Assembly: GCA_033980235.1 (NCBI GenBank)
Contig: CM067062.1
Span: 16,683,301 to 16,747,300, forward strand
Direction: 5' to 3'
DNA length: 64,000 nt
From: Diadema setosum
Taxonomy: Eukaryota; Echinodermata; Echinoidea; Diadematoida; Diadematidae
Below the pieces are notes generated by a model, which made no database searches, was not told where the DNA came from, and worked only from the letters and a program-made list of their open reading frames with translations. The translations under genes were made by a program, and so were the position numbers. Shown here piece after piece: positions 12,468-27,200 of this stretch; positions within the stretch are counted from its first letter, which is position 1, and the number at the start of each line of letters is the position of its first letter.

Positions 12468-15400
12468 GTAGAGATCAGTGGTAAAGCTGTAGGCCTACAC
12501 AATTCATTTTGGGGACCCTCAAAGCAGATGAGTTGAGCCATAACCTTCCCATTCTATGGTATCCCAAAGCTACTGGGTCTCTAATAATTAAATACCATAT
12601 TTCAGACTGCTGTAATCTAATAGGTTGATTGATGAATCTAGAAATCGACCAGGGTTCAGCGTAAGGTTGTCTGATGTGATATGGGCTGCATATCTATAAA
12701 CTCTGTCTGCAAGTAAACGAGTATGGACAGAATGAAAACTTTTATCACTGAAGGCCCTCAAAGTCAACAGGTCTTTAGGCTTACAAGGTCTCCAGCTGCT
12801 TCTGGTAAATGTAGTAAGAAGTCTACAAGAAAGTTTGTTTCTAATATTCACACAAAAAGAGGATCTAAGTATTAGTCCTGTCATTCCTTTGTTTCATGTA
12901 TTATCTATTTTTCTTTTTTGTTTATTCCCCTACTACTATCTCCCTTTTGTTCCCTCCCCCTCTTTCTCCTTTTGCACTCAGCTGTTGCAGGATTTTTGAA
13001 GAGAGAGATTGAGGGGTATTTAGGCAAATTCACATTGGTACAAAAGAGGGGATTTATCAATCCTGTTGTTCGTAAACTTGTGCGCCTCCTCTTGCTTTCA
13101 TGCGTGAGTTGAGGCATTTTGATATCTTGACGAAACCACCTGCCTTTTGTACCGGTATTTCAGGCTTTGGTGCCCTAAGGAAAGCATGTGAGGGGAAAAA
13201 AAGGATCCCTTGAAATTTTTAGAAACCTAAAATGTAGGGTCTAATCTGGGGACTGTCCAGTTTCAGGTGTCTGAAGCTGAAATATGCTATAATTATTACA
13301 AATACCTCATCATTCCACTAAATCATCTCTGGATTATATTATGAATCATAAAACAATTTCATTTTTTTCTCTGTGTACAAATAAAAGATTAGGACCTTTG
13401 TGAAGAAAGATACAAAATCATCAATATGCAGTACTTTTCATGAAAGCACTTGCATCTTTCTGTTTTCTACCTTGGACATAGGTGTGTTTTTTGTTTGTTT
13501 GTTTGTTGTTTTTTTTTCAAATTCCAATCATATTGGTTATTTCTGCCCATTTGGGTGAAATTTCTGCCCGTGCCTGCCAACTGCAGAGTCCTCCAGAACA
13601 CTGATGGGACGAGAACTAACCAAAAGGCTGGACTCAACAGTAAACCCTCCCTAACCTTTGACCTCTTAAGATGATAGACAAAACAAAGAGATCACAGAGG
13701 ATGGTAGGCCTATTGATTGATTTATCCTACCGTAGGTGTGCATAAAAACTGTGAAGCGTTTCAACACCTCATCAAATATTGATGAAGCCAGCCAGATGGG
13801 TTATTTTCTCATCTTAAAGGTTTACTGATAATGACCCCATAAACTGACCGCAGTGTTGGTCAACAAACTTTGGTCAATCAATATCAGTAGCCGGTATCTT
13901 TATCCTACTCATGGTTATTGAGGATTATATAATGCTACTGTATAAAACAAGTTGGTCATCACATATTCCTGTACATAGCAGGACTTACAAGATGGTCATG
14001 AAAAGAATACACACACACATCCATCCAAAAACAGAATTCATGAAGAATAATGAAAGAGCTAATTGTCTAGATGTGAGCAACTATTAGTGTGGATAAACTT
14101 ACAAGCAAAAATAAAGAATGAATGAAAGAAGTCCAAACTATCGTACATCTCAATTTTCTTACTTATCCAGATAACTGTAGTAAGTGTTTACTGCAACTTT
14201 GTGGGCCTGCATGGAGTCATTGAATTCTCAAGGTGGAAGCATATGAAAATACAATTTGCTTCTGTGTTTTATTTGTTAGAATTTTGCTATTTTATGTGAG
14301 ACATTGTTGACATTTCTACATTTCATCCTAGAGAGCCTATGCATGATCGTCTCCAAATGATTTAATATAGAATTTCTATATAATACATTTATTATGCTTT
14401 TTTATTTCAGTGCAAACAATCTGGTTCATAAAGGTGGGAAAAAATTACCAATTATCAGCAGCTATGGCAGTCAATTGTCAGTCAATAGTATGTCAATAGA
14501 CTGATTTAAATGTCTCGTTATTCACAATGGAATGAAGCTTTTAAAGATGTATAATAAGCATAGTTTCACTGATGATTTAACCCATTTTTCTCTCATTCCT
14601 CTGCTTTTCTTCTTCCCATTCCAATTTTCTTTTCTCTTCCACTGCACACACAAAATTTTGCAAAATGAGAACTAAATACCTGACCACGTATTTCATCCTG
14701 ACTACACACACCTGGGAGATGGGGGGTTGAAAAGCGTGGGAAACCAGCGAAGTCCATAATGACTAATTACTGGGTCTTTGCTGAATGCAATTCAATAGAT
14801 ATGGGCATATCAATAGCAATGAAAGCAAATGGATATTATACTCTTACACAAAAACACATTTGAAAAGGTTTTTCCCCACATCAGTAAATTCACTGATGGT
14901 TTTGTTGTTCTCCAGGGTTGCTTTTTTTTTTCCTCTCTCTCCCTCTCCATGTCTAATAATTTGAATTATCATTTCTCTTAGTTTCTCCACACAGTATTAA
15001 CCTATTGTGCAACCTGCGGACAATATCACACATATGACTGCGACAATGGATGACTTGGCATGCTTGTGCAGCTCTCCGGAACATGCTGCCGAAGCAGGCA
15101 GTCTGGGGGGCTTGCCTGAATGGAAGTGGAGCTCAAGACACCAAGCGGGAAAGAATTGAGGTGAACAGTCAAATGAGGATGACACACACACACAATGTGT
15201 TGTGGCATTTCCAAATAATCTGCAGCAACTATGTGTTTTGACAATGTCATACGTGACTGACTGGTGAATGCAGTTCACGCGTCACTGGGGGTGACATGTA
15301 TAAAAAGCAAAACGAAAAAAAAAAATGTAGGGGTCTACTACCACCCCTTTTATTAGGGGTTGAGCTCGCAAACTTGCTGTCACTGGCTGATAATTTGCAG

Positions 15401-18400
15401 CAAACCCTGAGAATATGACCCGCTTCCCACAATGAGTGAATATGCAGGGCTGAAATCGAAATAATCATTTAACTAAATATGAAATTATTAAATACAAATA
15501 TTTCATACAAATAAGTCAAGATTTAAAATGACTGTATGTGCATAGTTGCCAGTAGTCCACTTACTTTTTTATACTTACAAATGATATCAAATATGCATTT
15601 GTATGTGCCTGCGATAAAAATAAAAGCATCTAGTTAGAGACTGATAATTTTTCAGTCTTTCATCAGACACTGAAATTTTACTTTCCATTGCAATACTTCA
15701 CTTCAGATTTACTTTACATCATCTTTATTTTATGAGTGCCTGGCTGCAGTAAGAAGCATTATTACAGATGGAATCTTCTTAAATCTATTTTTCCCCAAAA
15801 TGAATGTTTTAATTCAGAAATTCTGTACAGATCCAGTACTTTGTAGTATGAACTCGTAGCAGTATGCATGATCTTTTCAATACGTGTCAATAGTCTTGAT
15901 AATTCTTAGAGTGTTTTGTCAGTGCAAATATTGTTCAGGAGAATTTTCCAGCAGCTACATTTATAGATAATGTAAGTCACTGTAAATCCAACATATTTAC
16001 TTTCTGTATGCCTGCTGCAGTTGCATGCAAGCTATCACCTAATGGTATATGGGCAAGCAGTATTCATAGTGACGCAGTAGGCCAAACAAATAATTAGTAC
16101 ATAGTTTCACATGCACTTTGAACATAGGAAGCAAACACTTGTTCTTTAAGCAGGTTCAAAATACCATCGTTGTATTCTATACTATCTGTCTCATTTTTAA
16201 TTTATATATATCTGATCTCATATTTTACTTGAGTTTATGGCATATGATTAATGGGATAACAAGCTAGCAAATCAGAATAACAATAGGAATCACTAGAGGT
16301 GGCATTAGCGTGCATGCATGTGTGTTTGTCTGTGTGTCTCTATAATATTCTTGGTATTGGTATGTATAGCTCTGCATGTTAATGTATGCCACTGCCTACA
16401 TTGATTATCTTCAAGCATATCTCAGAGGAAATCACATTCCTTTTCGTCTCTTCTTATCATGTAATGCTCACAAATCAATTTCGTGAGATATCAGAGGTAC
16501 AGTGCCTTCCATGAAGTTATAAAATAAATATACCTTAATGTATAGTTCCAAAGGTCAATCAACAATAAAACAATATTGTGTACAAAGGATCCCTATAGCT
16601 GGAATGCTATTGTCTCTCACATATTATGATGCACTTATTTCTGAGTAGATATTGCTATAAAGACAATCAATGTACACATCAAAAATGTGATCAAACAATG
16701 ATTTGTGTTTTAGAAAATCCCCCACTCCTGAGTATAAGATACATGTGGTCTAATGTTCCTCGGGAGCAAAATCAGTTTATAAGATGTAAGCTGATGACAG
16801 AATTTATAAAGCCCCAAATTCAATTTTGCCATCTAAAAAGTGCAAATATCCCTGCCAGCTTTATCATGAGTTATGGTCATTGTGTGTGCTGCCGGCATGG
16901 ACAAATTATTTTTTCCCCTGACATTAGAAAAAAAAAGTGAAATGAAGATGAAAGGGGTTGAATTTTCCTTGACCCATTAAAGCAAATCATATATTGCAGA
17001 TGACAATCTTCTCCAAGGCTGCTCCAATCCTACGAGCGATCGCAAGAGATGCCCGCAGCATCCACTCCTAATGCGAATGAATTAGCACTCGTGGCTTCTT
17101 CTTTATGCCCAAATTGAATTGCTTAGAGACACGGTCATACTCATAGGGTACTCAGAGTTGATTTGCATTTTTGCCGTCATTAGATATAGTAAACAAATAG
17201 GATAACCATCTTTGAGAGGGTTTTTTTCTGGGTAATTGATGGCGGTCCTTGCAGAAAGATTTTTGTTTGTAGCCTCAGGCCATGCTGTGCCATGCAGGAA
17301 AAGCAGACAGCCATGCAGATAGTAATTTATTTCATATCTAACTTGTAATACAGTTAGCAGTTGCTGTTTCTTTTTTTTATTTATTTCAGGGGGAGGATTC
17401 TACATAATCAAGGCACTGGTGTTCATAATCAATTTACAATGAAATAATATTGGATGGATGTAAAAGAAATCTTTCTTTCATAATTTGTTTCATATTCTGA
17501 ATCAAATAACTGACTGCTGTTGAGATGCACTATGTGGTACTTAATATTTTCAATATATTCTAAATACACAGCACTGATAACCTTTATCAGAAGTTTGAAA
17601 CATTTATTCAAACAGAATAAGAAGTCAATATGAAAGAAAGTGAACAAATCATGCATGATTTTCAATAGCGGTATATCCAGGCTACAGAAAAGGGGTTAAA
17701 GGTAGCTTGTGTAGTAAGTTATTCGAAATGTATGAATTCTAGAAAATTATGCAAAATAGAAGTTAATCATAATTGCGACAATTCTCAATTTAAAGATAAT
17801 ACACTGTCTCTTGGGAATGTTTAAAAGAATGAAGGATATTAAGTTTAACTCATAGTCCTCCCAACAATTAATGAGGTACAGCACTCCTAACACAAGAACT
17901 TGAGATTAATACTACCATGCAGTGTCCCCTATGAATTCTTCCATCTACTTATTGATTTTTGGAATCAATCCATGGTCCACGTGTGAATGAAGCGTAATTA
18001 CAGGGATTCTGTATTTAGATTCTTAATTAACCTACATTTCACAGGCAGTAGCTTCAGTAACAACTAGTTTTCTCCAGATGTTTAGGCCTACATACTCCAG
18101 AGATGGGCAGCTATTCCACTTGTTTGCTGGAAATGGCTGAACCATCAGGGTCAACGATATACATGACTGTAATTAAAAGACTTATGCAATAGTGGATTAT
18201 AACAAAATATAACAGGAAGAAAATGAATAACCATCACAGCTATAGTTGTGCCACATTTGTGTTATTTTTTAGCCTTTTCACATGATTTTCATTTTTGGAT
18301 GGCTCCTCTAATTTCCCTGTTCCCGCTCTGTCCCCTTCACTTTCATATTAAATTTTCTCAACAAAGTAAATGTTCTGTAATGACTGGTGCCTGTAACTCT

Positions 18401-20126
18401 GTAGGAATTGCTCTAGAAATTTATTACAGTGTAGTTTTGATGTGATGGCCATCTTTTTTGTTTTATGTTTTCTTTTCTACAATTCAGTGTGCAGAAGTTC
18501 ACATATTTATCTGAAGCCTCCGCCATAACTTAAGGAATAAAGACTAACCTCCATGTGAACTTTGACAAATAAACAAGTACAAGAGAACACACCTGTCTTC
18601 CATTTTTTTTTTTTTTGAGGGGGGGGGGGGGGACTGATTACATTCCAAAGGGCCAAGCCTATTTATGTAACCACAGGGTTCTGCTATCTTTCTCTCTTTC
18701 ACTCAATGCTACACTGTACAACAGAATTGTAGCACAGGCTGTCTACTGAAGATAATGAAGTCTTTGGAGCCCTGCAGTGTTGCACATGTTTGTATGCCAC
18801 CTATAAATGTCTGGAATGTGTGGTATGCTGGAAATGAACCTGAAGTATTGCTGGGTGTGTGTGTACCTGTCAACTAAGAACAGGTGCAATTTGTCAGGTG
18901 CCATGTAAAACACTCATGTTTTGCTCCTAGTCAATTGATATGCAAAATTCCATAATCAAATCAAGCAGAGGCAGAGTCTGATAATGTACAAGGTAATGCA
19001 TATTCAAATGTGTGTGTGTGGTGTAGTGTTGTGTGTGTGTGTATACATGATCGAATGTAAGTGTGTTGCATCCATATTACCTCCTTCTATCATAGTAATA
19101 GTAGAATGATAGAAAACTACAAATTAAAAAAAAAAACACTGTATTATGATAAATTATGATACATAATTGCATCAGAGTACCAACACATACAAAGCATATT
19201 TTATCACTAAAGGGAAAAAAAAGTGCTAGATAATATTCAATACTTAGTAGCTGGTCTTCATGGTATCATTAGCTATCAATTCCCAATTTTCATGTAGCAT
19301 GGCAATTGTATACACAACAAATGGATATGAATCTACTCCTGATGGTGGTTGTATGATGACACATAGTAACAAATCTTGATTGATTATACCTGTACAAATT
19401 GGCCTGATTTAAACAGATGCCCTGTCTGTGTGAAACATGGCCAGTAATCCACAGGATTTTGCATGAAGCTGATAAATTTACCAGACAGTGCTTTGCTGTC
19501 ATAGGTATCAATAAATTGAGTTCCAACCACCCGGTACATGTATGTATCATGCCTTGCCATCAGGCTGATATGTATATCACAGAAATCATACCCAGGCCAA
19601 CCAAATGAATCTAAAATGTAATCACACTGACAACTTCAAGTGTCCACGACTTTCTGTTTTGCTTGTGTTGCTTTGTCCATGCCATTTTGTTTTGTTTTAC
19701 TTTATCATTGATCAATCACAAGACATAGTTGGATGGTTAGAATTCTTTCAGTTATTATTTTGCTTTTTGTCATTTCTGTTGTTATGTGGACCCCAATGTG
19801 TTTAGCATCGCTAGGACATGCTCTTCGTAGCTTATAATTTATGTCTTTTTACCCTCAGTTTGATGTATATAATGGATGTATCCAACATTTTGTTTCAGTA
19901 TATTTTCTTTTTCTGTTGTCATTCACATGGGCGCTCTGACATAATGACATTCTGTTGTTTAAATATGCCCTGAGCTAAAAGTTGATTGGGAAAAGGAAAG
20001 CAATACAAACATATTGGCTCAAAAACACGAAACCCCAGTTTCCACCACTTGGACTCAATTTAACTTATTATGCTTTGAAAGTCTAGTGGAGATGGAAAGA
20101 AGGCAGAATGAAATATTAATGCCCTC

Positions 20127-20219
20127 TTAACCCATTGAGAATGGTTTGATTTCGCTACAACATGCATTTCCCATAGACACCTGCCTGAGTATACTAGGGA
20201 CTCGTCCTCAACGGGTTAA
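20127..20219 (-). mobile_element. Short TTAA-flanked MITE, copy 3 (93 bp, inverted)
   Basis: This is the reverse-complement orientation of the family at 6224 and 8621. One end is mutated (TTAACCCATTGAGAATGG) and the other is intact (CGTCCTCAACGGGTTAA). The opposite orientation and independent mutations show separate insertion. Confidence 0.84.
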
Positions 20220-21170
20220 CAATGTTTGACTGCACATGATAGCATGATCTGATGACAGGGACTTCTTTTAACATCTATAGCTGGAGCTAGCTATGGTGCA
20301 TGATCATCCTTTGGGACAACATTTTTTTTCATGGTATTCAAGTCTGATGAACAGAGATTCCACATCATCTAAAAAAAAATAAAAATACTCTAGATGTAGG
20401 CCTTAAGCACAAGCAGATATCAATTATTCCATTTACTGAGATGCATCAAGTAAACAGATCGAACAAAAATCCTTTATGACCTTCAGCTGCATAGAAGACC
20501 TGTCATTATAAAACCTTTCCGTCCCATCGGAGCCAACGTACAATTATTGAGAATGAGTTATAGGGGATACATCCAAGACATGTAATTATACCATTCACTT
20601 TCCATTCCCCTGTTTGAATCATCACATTAAGGGCAATATACTCCGTATAATATGCTTGGAATGATGACCTTTCATATTGATCAAAGTTGTTTTAATCTTA
20701 AAAGAAATCTACAATGAAGACAGAAGACAGAGGATACAGAGAGAGAGAGAGATAGAGCAGACAGTTCAATCTGTCTTAAACATCTTTACACAGCATCTTT
20801 AAAAGACCTTAATTACAGCTGATCACAGAAAGACATTTGATTCCAGATGTCATAGTGAGGGTAACTTGCCGAAAATAATCAATACCAACCTCTCAGCAGC
20901 GGCTCTGTTTATTGATCTCCACCGCTTTGTGGTCAAGATGTAACGATCACGCATGCGGATAATAAAAGCAATTACGGGGAATTAGTGGGCAGCTTTTGCT
21001 GGGATAAGGAAGTGCACTGCACTATGTAGCTGGAGGAAGCAATTAGGAATACAGGTACATGTATTAGATCATAAATTCTGTAAAATATGTTCATTATTCC
21101 ATGATTTTCAAATTGCTATGAAAAACACTAATCTGATTGATTTAATTCCTCCTTAAGACAGATAACATTC

Positions 21171-21202
21171 TTTTCTTCTTCTTCTTCTTCTTCTTCTTCT
21201 TC
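21171..21202 (+). repeat. (TTC)n microsatellite
   Basis: About ten TTC units followed by T and G homopolymers. Confidence 0.95.
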
Positions 21203-24200
21203 TTTTTTTTTTTGGGGGGGGGGCTATCAAAATTTGACACATTCATGAGATACTACACAGTTCATGTATAAACTAATTTGCTCAATTCAATACGAGTTCC
21301 TCATTTTCCATACGTAAAGAATTCAAAGGATGATGGCTGAGGCAGCGTGTTTTATAATTACAGGCTGATCTGGTATAAAAGCTAGTGAAAACGACTACAT
21401 TTTGCTGTGGCAATTATCTGTTCAGACTTTGACATATGCATTCAATATTATCTTCCAACAAGCTACTCTCCATTGTACTACAGATTTTAAGGTATGAGCA
21501 TTTTAACATAGTGGGCTAAAATGTCATGACGTCATTTCAAATCATGCCACACACATGATGCCATCTTTCTCCTGCCCAAATATAGAAAGCATCAACTTCA
21601 ATTTTGCTGTAATCTCAAATGTAGCATTCCATACTCTGCCCTTGTGATATTATATCAAGCTCTGACACAGTGTATACATTTGTTGCCTGTAGACCTATAC
21701 TGTCCCCTGAAGTCTGCACAATTTACATCTGTGGTCAGCTATTAGTACACGTATGTTGATGTGCCTGACCGCTTGACCACATATGACCATGTCCATGTCC
21801 AAACAATCTCAAAGTCCATCATTATTCCATCCACCTGTCTAGATTCCTATCTTGGACATAAGAGGTAAATGGACATGTCCTTACATGTTCAGGCATGCTC
21901 ATCTAAATCTTCTGATGACACCAGAGGTAAATCAACAGATAATTTCAAGAAAATACTTAGACTTTTGTCTATTTTGACAAAAGAATTCTTCTGGATTACC
22001 TAATTGGCACTTCTATCAACATTCCCCAAGTAAATTTTCATGTGGGATAGGCACATCTTACCAATTCATTTATTGATTTCACATCAATGAAAATTTTACC
22101 AAATTAGTGAATATGGTCACTCCTATTTGTAAACAATTATTCACACCAGAATCATCCTTGGTTTCCTATTCTGGGTCTCCTATCATCAATCCTAATATAA
22201 ATGTTCATATGGGGAAATACACAGTTCACCTATTCATTCATTGATTTCCATTAGAAATGTCAGTAAAACACTGAATCTGGCCACTCCAAATAATACACAA
22301 TCATTAGGACACAAATGTGTATAAACATGATATATAAATTTAGGGCCATGCTCTCATGATGGTAAATTGTCTAATTAGCTCCCTGAACAACCAGCACATG
22401 TGACTCGCTACAAGTTATGTGGATTGACAACCAGCAATGGTGATTCATAAACACGTTCCATATGCCTTACGATGCAAATTTGCTCATTAGTTCGACAGGT
22501 ATCTGTCCCTAATGACCATGGAACTAATGACATATAGTGGTGTTCCCTAATCTTACTAATTACCATAAAGTAGAACACATGCACAGCATTATGTCTACTG
22601 CACAATGTCAATCAACCTGAATACTTTACTTGCACTTACTGTATTCTTCTTTATCCTATACTATATAATTGATCTTCAATCACTTTAACATTCTAATTCT
22701 AATTGTTACAATTTTATTGTAATTGCAACAACAGATAATCATCATTTTATGAGAAGAAAATTGATTATAAATAAAGTACAGTGACCTCAAAAGGAATTGA
22801 AAAAATTAAGTTGTATTTTGACATTTGACTTATACGGGGGGTCCCTGCACTATGAAATGTCATTCAGAGTACTGTAATTTATCAACTGACGAGCATAAGC
22901 ATCATTCATATATTTAATGTTCACCTCACCTCCACACTGTTTACGTATATTCGCCCATCAACAGCTCTCACAGCATTTCACCACTGGGAGTCTGGTAGAT
23001 CAAGACTAGCGGTGAGCTTCAATGAGGGTGTTTGGCGAGCAATCGTTAGAGCCCAGTGAAAAGGGAAACCCTGAATGGAATGGTAACTGCTCCCAGTTAT
23101 TCCTTTCTTACCAAAGGAACTCATTACCTGCCTTGGGTATTAGGCTTTAGCCCATCAGACAAGTGATATTGTAAACGTGTTTGTTCAGAGTCTACAGACA
23201 CAATGCTAGACAAGGGGGCACGGAAAAGACTGGGATAAAAACAACTCTTCCTGGGAGCTAAAATTCCCACCTGTGAGAGGGTTCAAAACAAAGTTTTCTT
23301 CTTATTTTTTTCTGTTCAGGTATAGTGACTGTCATACACGAAATATCTACACATGTACACTTCAGACACTCTTGAGAATTAGGTAAAACTGATGCTGTTT
23401 ATCAATACTATTACTCCGCTTGCCTGTAATACACTTTTCAAACAATGAAGCTATCCGTAGTTTAGCACATCCACTGTTATTAGTTGACCATTTGACCATT
23501 TGACAATATAATTCCAAGTCGATACATAGAATGTTATTCAACAGTTGAGGAACAACTCACAAATTCTGTGATCTTTAACTTAAAGTGTTATTTGACAGGC
23601 TAGCTTCTGTCCACTTAAATCAATTTTCTGTTGAAGCTGTTTAGTATTAGAGAATCATTCAACTTGAGAAAGTCCACAGGAGTGGACATAAACTAGCACA
23701 TCAACTGATAAAGTTGGGTAAAGAGCAAAGAGTTTGTGATATATTGATATGTTTCTCTCTACCGGCAAATAACATTTTCTGTATCACCTTGGAATTATAC
23801 GGTTGCTAAATGTTCAGAAATAAACAATGCAAATGGAGAGAAACTGACCAGAAATTAATATAATTTATTAGTGGATAAATGAGCACAGAAAATGGTATAC
23901 ATGACAGCAAGTCTAATAAGGTTGGTTGACTTTAAATCTGAATTTGAGTTGAATTGAAATTGAAACTTAATTGAAGTTTAAAAAAGGTGGAGCTGTAGAT
24001 ATCAATTCAGGCTGTATTTTCGGTAACCAGGTTGGTGGGTTTCTCAAAGAAACTGGTGCATGTTTACAATTGACAGACAAGCTGAACTAAATCAGATGAG
24101 ACAGCAGATGGACATACATGAGAGATCAGGATAAATAGTATGATACAATTATGGGGGCCAGACAGACATGCAGAAAAAATATAAAATTGGGAAGGCAAGG

Positions 24201-26543
24201 AGAAATACCAATATGAGTCTTAAGATGTCATTGGAGTTTGATAACAATACACATCTCCAGCTGAGTTTTTGTTTGACCAGGGCTATCCGGTCTGGGATCT
24301 TTTGTCTCCCCTGGCTTGACCAGCATCCACTCCCCCCTCAGAGATCATAAAAGAGAGAAAGCAGTACACAGTTGAATGACCACTGCCTGTCTCACATGAC
24401 CGGTCATGTGATGTGGTCTAATGAATTACAATTGGGCAAGCCTGAGTGGCCGAATTGTTCTTATCTTTTTTGTCAATGGACCGATGGACCACTGTGGAGG
24501 AATGGTCTTCCGGTAACAACAACTCTTTGAGAGGCAATATCATTCTGATCGGATGTGTTAATGAAAGGGTATTGAGTAATTTTCCCATTTTAACTGAAGG
24601 AAAATCAATCTGCATGTAATTACTCCTGTGAGATGTTAACTGGAAACCTCTATATGGTTCATAACAATGTGGTGCTTCTGAATTACAAGGTCAGGTCAAT
24701 ATCTGCCATAAATGCAGTGTTTATACAGCATACACCTGAGCAAGGGGAAATGGCCACTATTAGAAGCTCATAAAACTCTAAAGATGATGTATGTGTTAAT
24801 GATGCAGGCAGGGTTTGGCAGGCAAACAAACAATTGTAACTGTCATACTAAAGAGGGTAGATTCCTTTTGCACCCTCTGGCAGGAGAATTTGTATTGCTA
24901 CACTTCAGTTATTTAGCCAACATCACATAATATGCCACTAGGCACCAATGAAAGGAAAGCGATCATTGTGCTACAATTGCTGCAATTGAAACATCAATGA
25001 AACATTTTGTTTGGTAAAGCTATCCCACGAAACCCTGCAGTCCTGAACGTTTAATCTAGGGAGCTCTTTAACCCTTTGTGAGCTTTGACTGCCAACTGAC
25101 ACCGAAAACCCCATCTTGTCCAATGTTCCTAGCACAGAAAGTGCTGTTAAGGATTGTGCAGGCTGCTTATTTACTTTGCACCCCTCCTCAACCTGATGGT
25201 GTGTCAACACTGCAAGTAAGCTGATCAGGAAAAAGAGCTCAGAGGGAGAAAAAAAACCAAAACTCATCTTTTCTTCCAGGGACTTTTCTCTGAACTATTT
25301 GGTCTATTTTGGTCCACCAGCGAGAACACAACTGAGTTTGTACATGTGCTTATAGAAATGAGAGGAAGATTATACGACTGTGTAAACTATTGTATTCTGC
25401 TCGTTTTATACAATTATGGTATGCCTGGCAGTAAAATGGCAATGGCAAATACAGAGCTATAAAGTTTATCTGAAAGAATACTTTTGATAACAATTGCATG
25501 ATCTCAAAACAATGCAAAGAAGGAAGTATGGAAGGAAAAAACTATGAATTGAAGATCCTCATGGAACAGCTAGTACATTCAAATAGATTTAGAGACTATT
25601 TAGAACATATGTTTTTATGTCAAAGGTCTGCCCAAAAGATGGTACAAAACAGACATCACAGAGTTCTGGTCCCACAGCTTGGACCAAACTGAAATGTGTC
25701 CCTTCTTGGACCCAATAAACATCACAGTGCTAAATCAGACATGTTATCTACACATCTCCTGGATTTTTCTACCAACAATAATGAGTGCTCAGGTGACAGA
25801 AAGTTGTTTGCATATCTGAGCACCTATATACCTTTGTGTAACAGACACACAGAGATTTCAAGTACTATGCTCATTGCGTATTTATTTACCTAGGGCAAGA
25901 GAAAAAAAAAAATCTTTGTCAATACAAGGTGTACTAATCCTGGTCTTAGGAGCATGTTCAGTCAACTCTCTCATAAGGAATTTCAAAGTTGTTTTTCACT
26001 TCCTTTGAGAAAAATAAAAGTGGAAATGCTGCAGTAGAGGAATGTAGGATTTCCCAGGAATAAAAGACACTTTAGCAGTAAGTAATGAAATGAACTCTGG
26101 TTGACACTAGTGAGAACATCTGAAGAATGCCTGTTTAAATATTTGTTATCCCACATTGCAAAGAAGGGGTGTGTCTTGTGAAACAGGACCCAATAACTAG
26201 GGGAAAGTAAAAGATACATACCACCAACAAGTTTTGTCTCATACAAATGTAGCTGGTCTCTTTATTGCAAAAGGGGTAATGACAGATAATTTCTAGTTCA
26301 TAGAATGCTGCATTACAACCAAAAAAAAAAAAAAAATACAGCTTATCTGTCTGAGTTTTTAAAGGATTTTTTTTTCTGCTCAGACTTACAGCAAGAAATT
26401 ATAAATGGCATTAGAGTTTTACTCTCCATCATTCTTACCAATGTCAGAGTGATTGTCTGTTGGGACATATTTATGAAAATGAATTATTTCATTACAATTT
26501 ACTGTGATAAAAATATTTTGAATTTCATCCAGAAAGAAAAAGA

Positions 26544-26544
26544 A

Positions 26545-26612
<68 letters not shown>
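26544..26612 (+). repeat. (AT)n microsatellite
   Basis: Roughly 67 bp of alternating AT with one interruption. Confidence 0.97.
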
Positions 26613-26614
<2 letters not shown>

Positions 26615-26891
26615 TTGCTGATTTGAATACAGTAAATACAGAATTACCAAAGATACTAACAGTAGAAGCCATCCCTCACTGAATATGATGACTGTATTCA
26701 AATGTGTGCATTGCCCAGAATGCAGCATTTAATGCATGGTTACAAAGGGGGGGGGGGGGGAACAAGTGAGCTGGCAGTCATGCATTTCAAAATCCAATAT
26801 TAGCACAGACAGACAGACAAATTGCCACAGACATGTGCAGTGTCTTATTGCACAGAAAGAGGATTTCAATTCGTCATGCGTAAGCCCTCAA

Positions 26892-27200
26892 CCGCAATTA
26901 AGCGCTGTAGCAGTGCCACCAAGACAGGCAATAGAATGTGGACTGCATGGTTTGGTAGTTGCCTCTACACTAGGTGTGTGAAATATCTATGGTGTACAAG
27001 TTTAAATTCTACCATGCATTATGTAAGCATCTTTCCCTGTGAAAAGCCGCAATTAAGCGCTGCAGCAGTACCACCAAGACGGGCAGCAGAATGTGGACTG
27101 CATGGTTTGGTAGTTGCCTCTACACTATACCTGTGAAATATCAATGGTTTATAAGTCTGAATTCTACCAAGCATTATGTAAGCATCTTTGCCTGTGAAAA
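26892..27200 (+). repeat. Tandem duplication of a 155-bp unit
   Basis: 26892-27046 and 27047-27200 are about 90% alike. Both begin CCGCAATTAAGCGCTG, contain GACTGCATGGTTTGGTAGTT and end near CATCTTTCCCTGTGAAAA (or its variant). The ORF across the junction is an effect of the duplication. Confidence 0.9.

Noticed and set aside
22932..22967. - strand segment reading AVDGRIYVNSVE before a strong GAG|GTGAGG donor
   Set aside because: No acceptor with a pyrimidine tract and an in-frame stop just upstream; too short to support.
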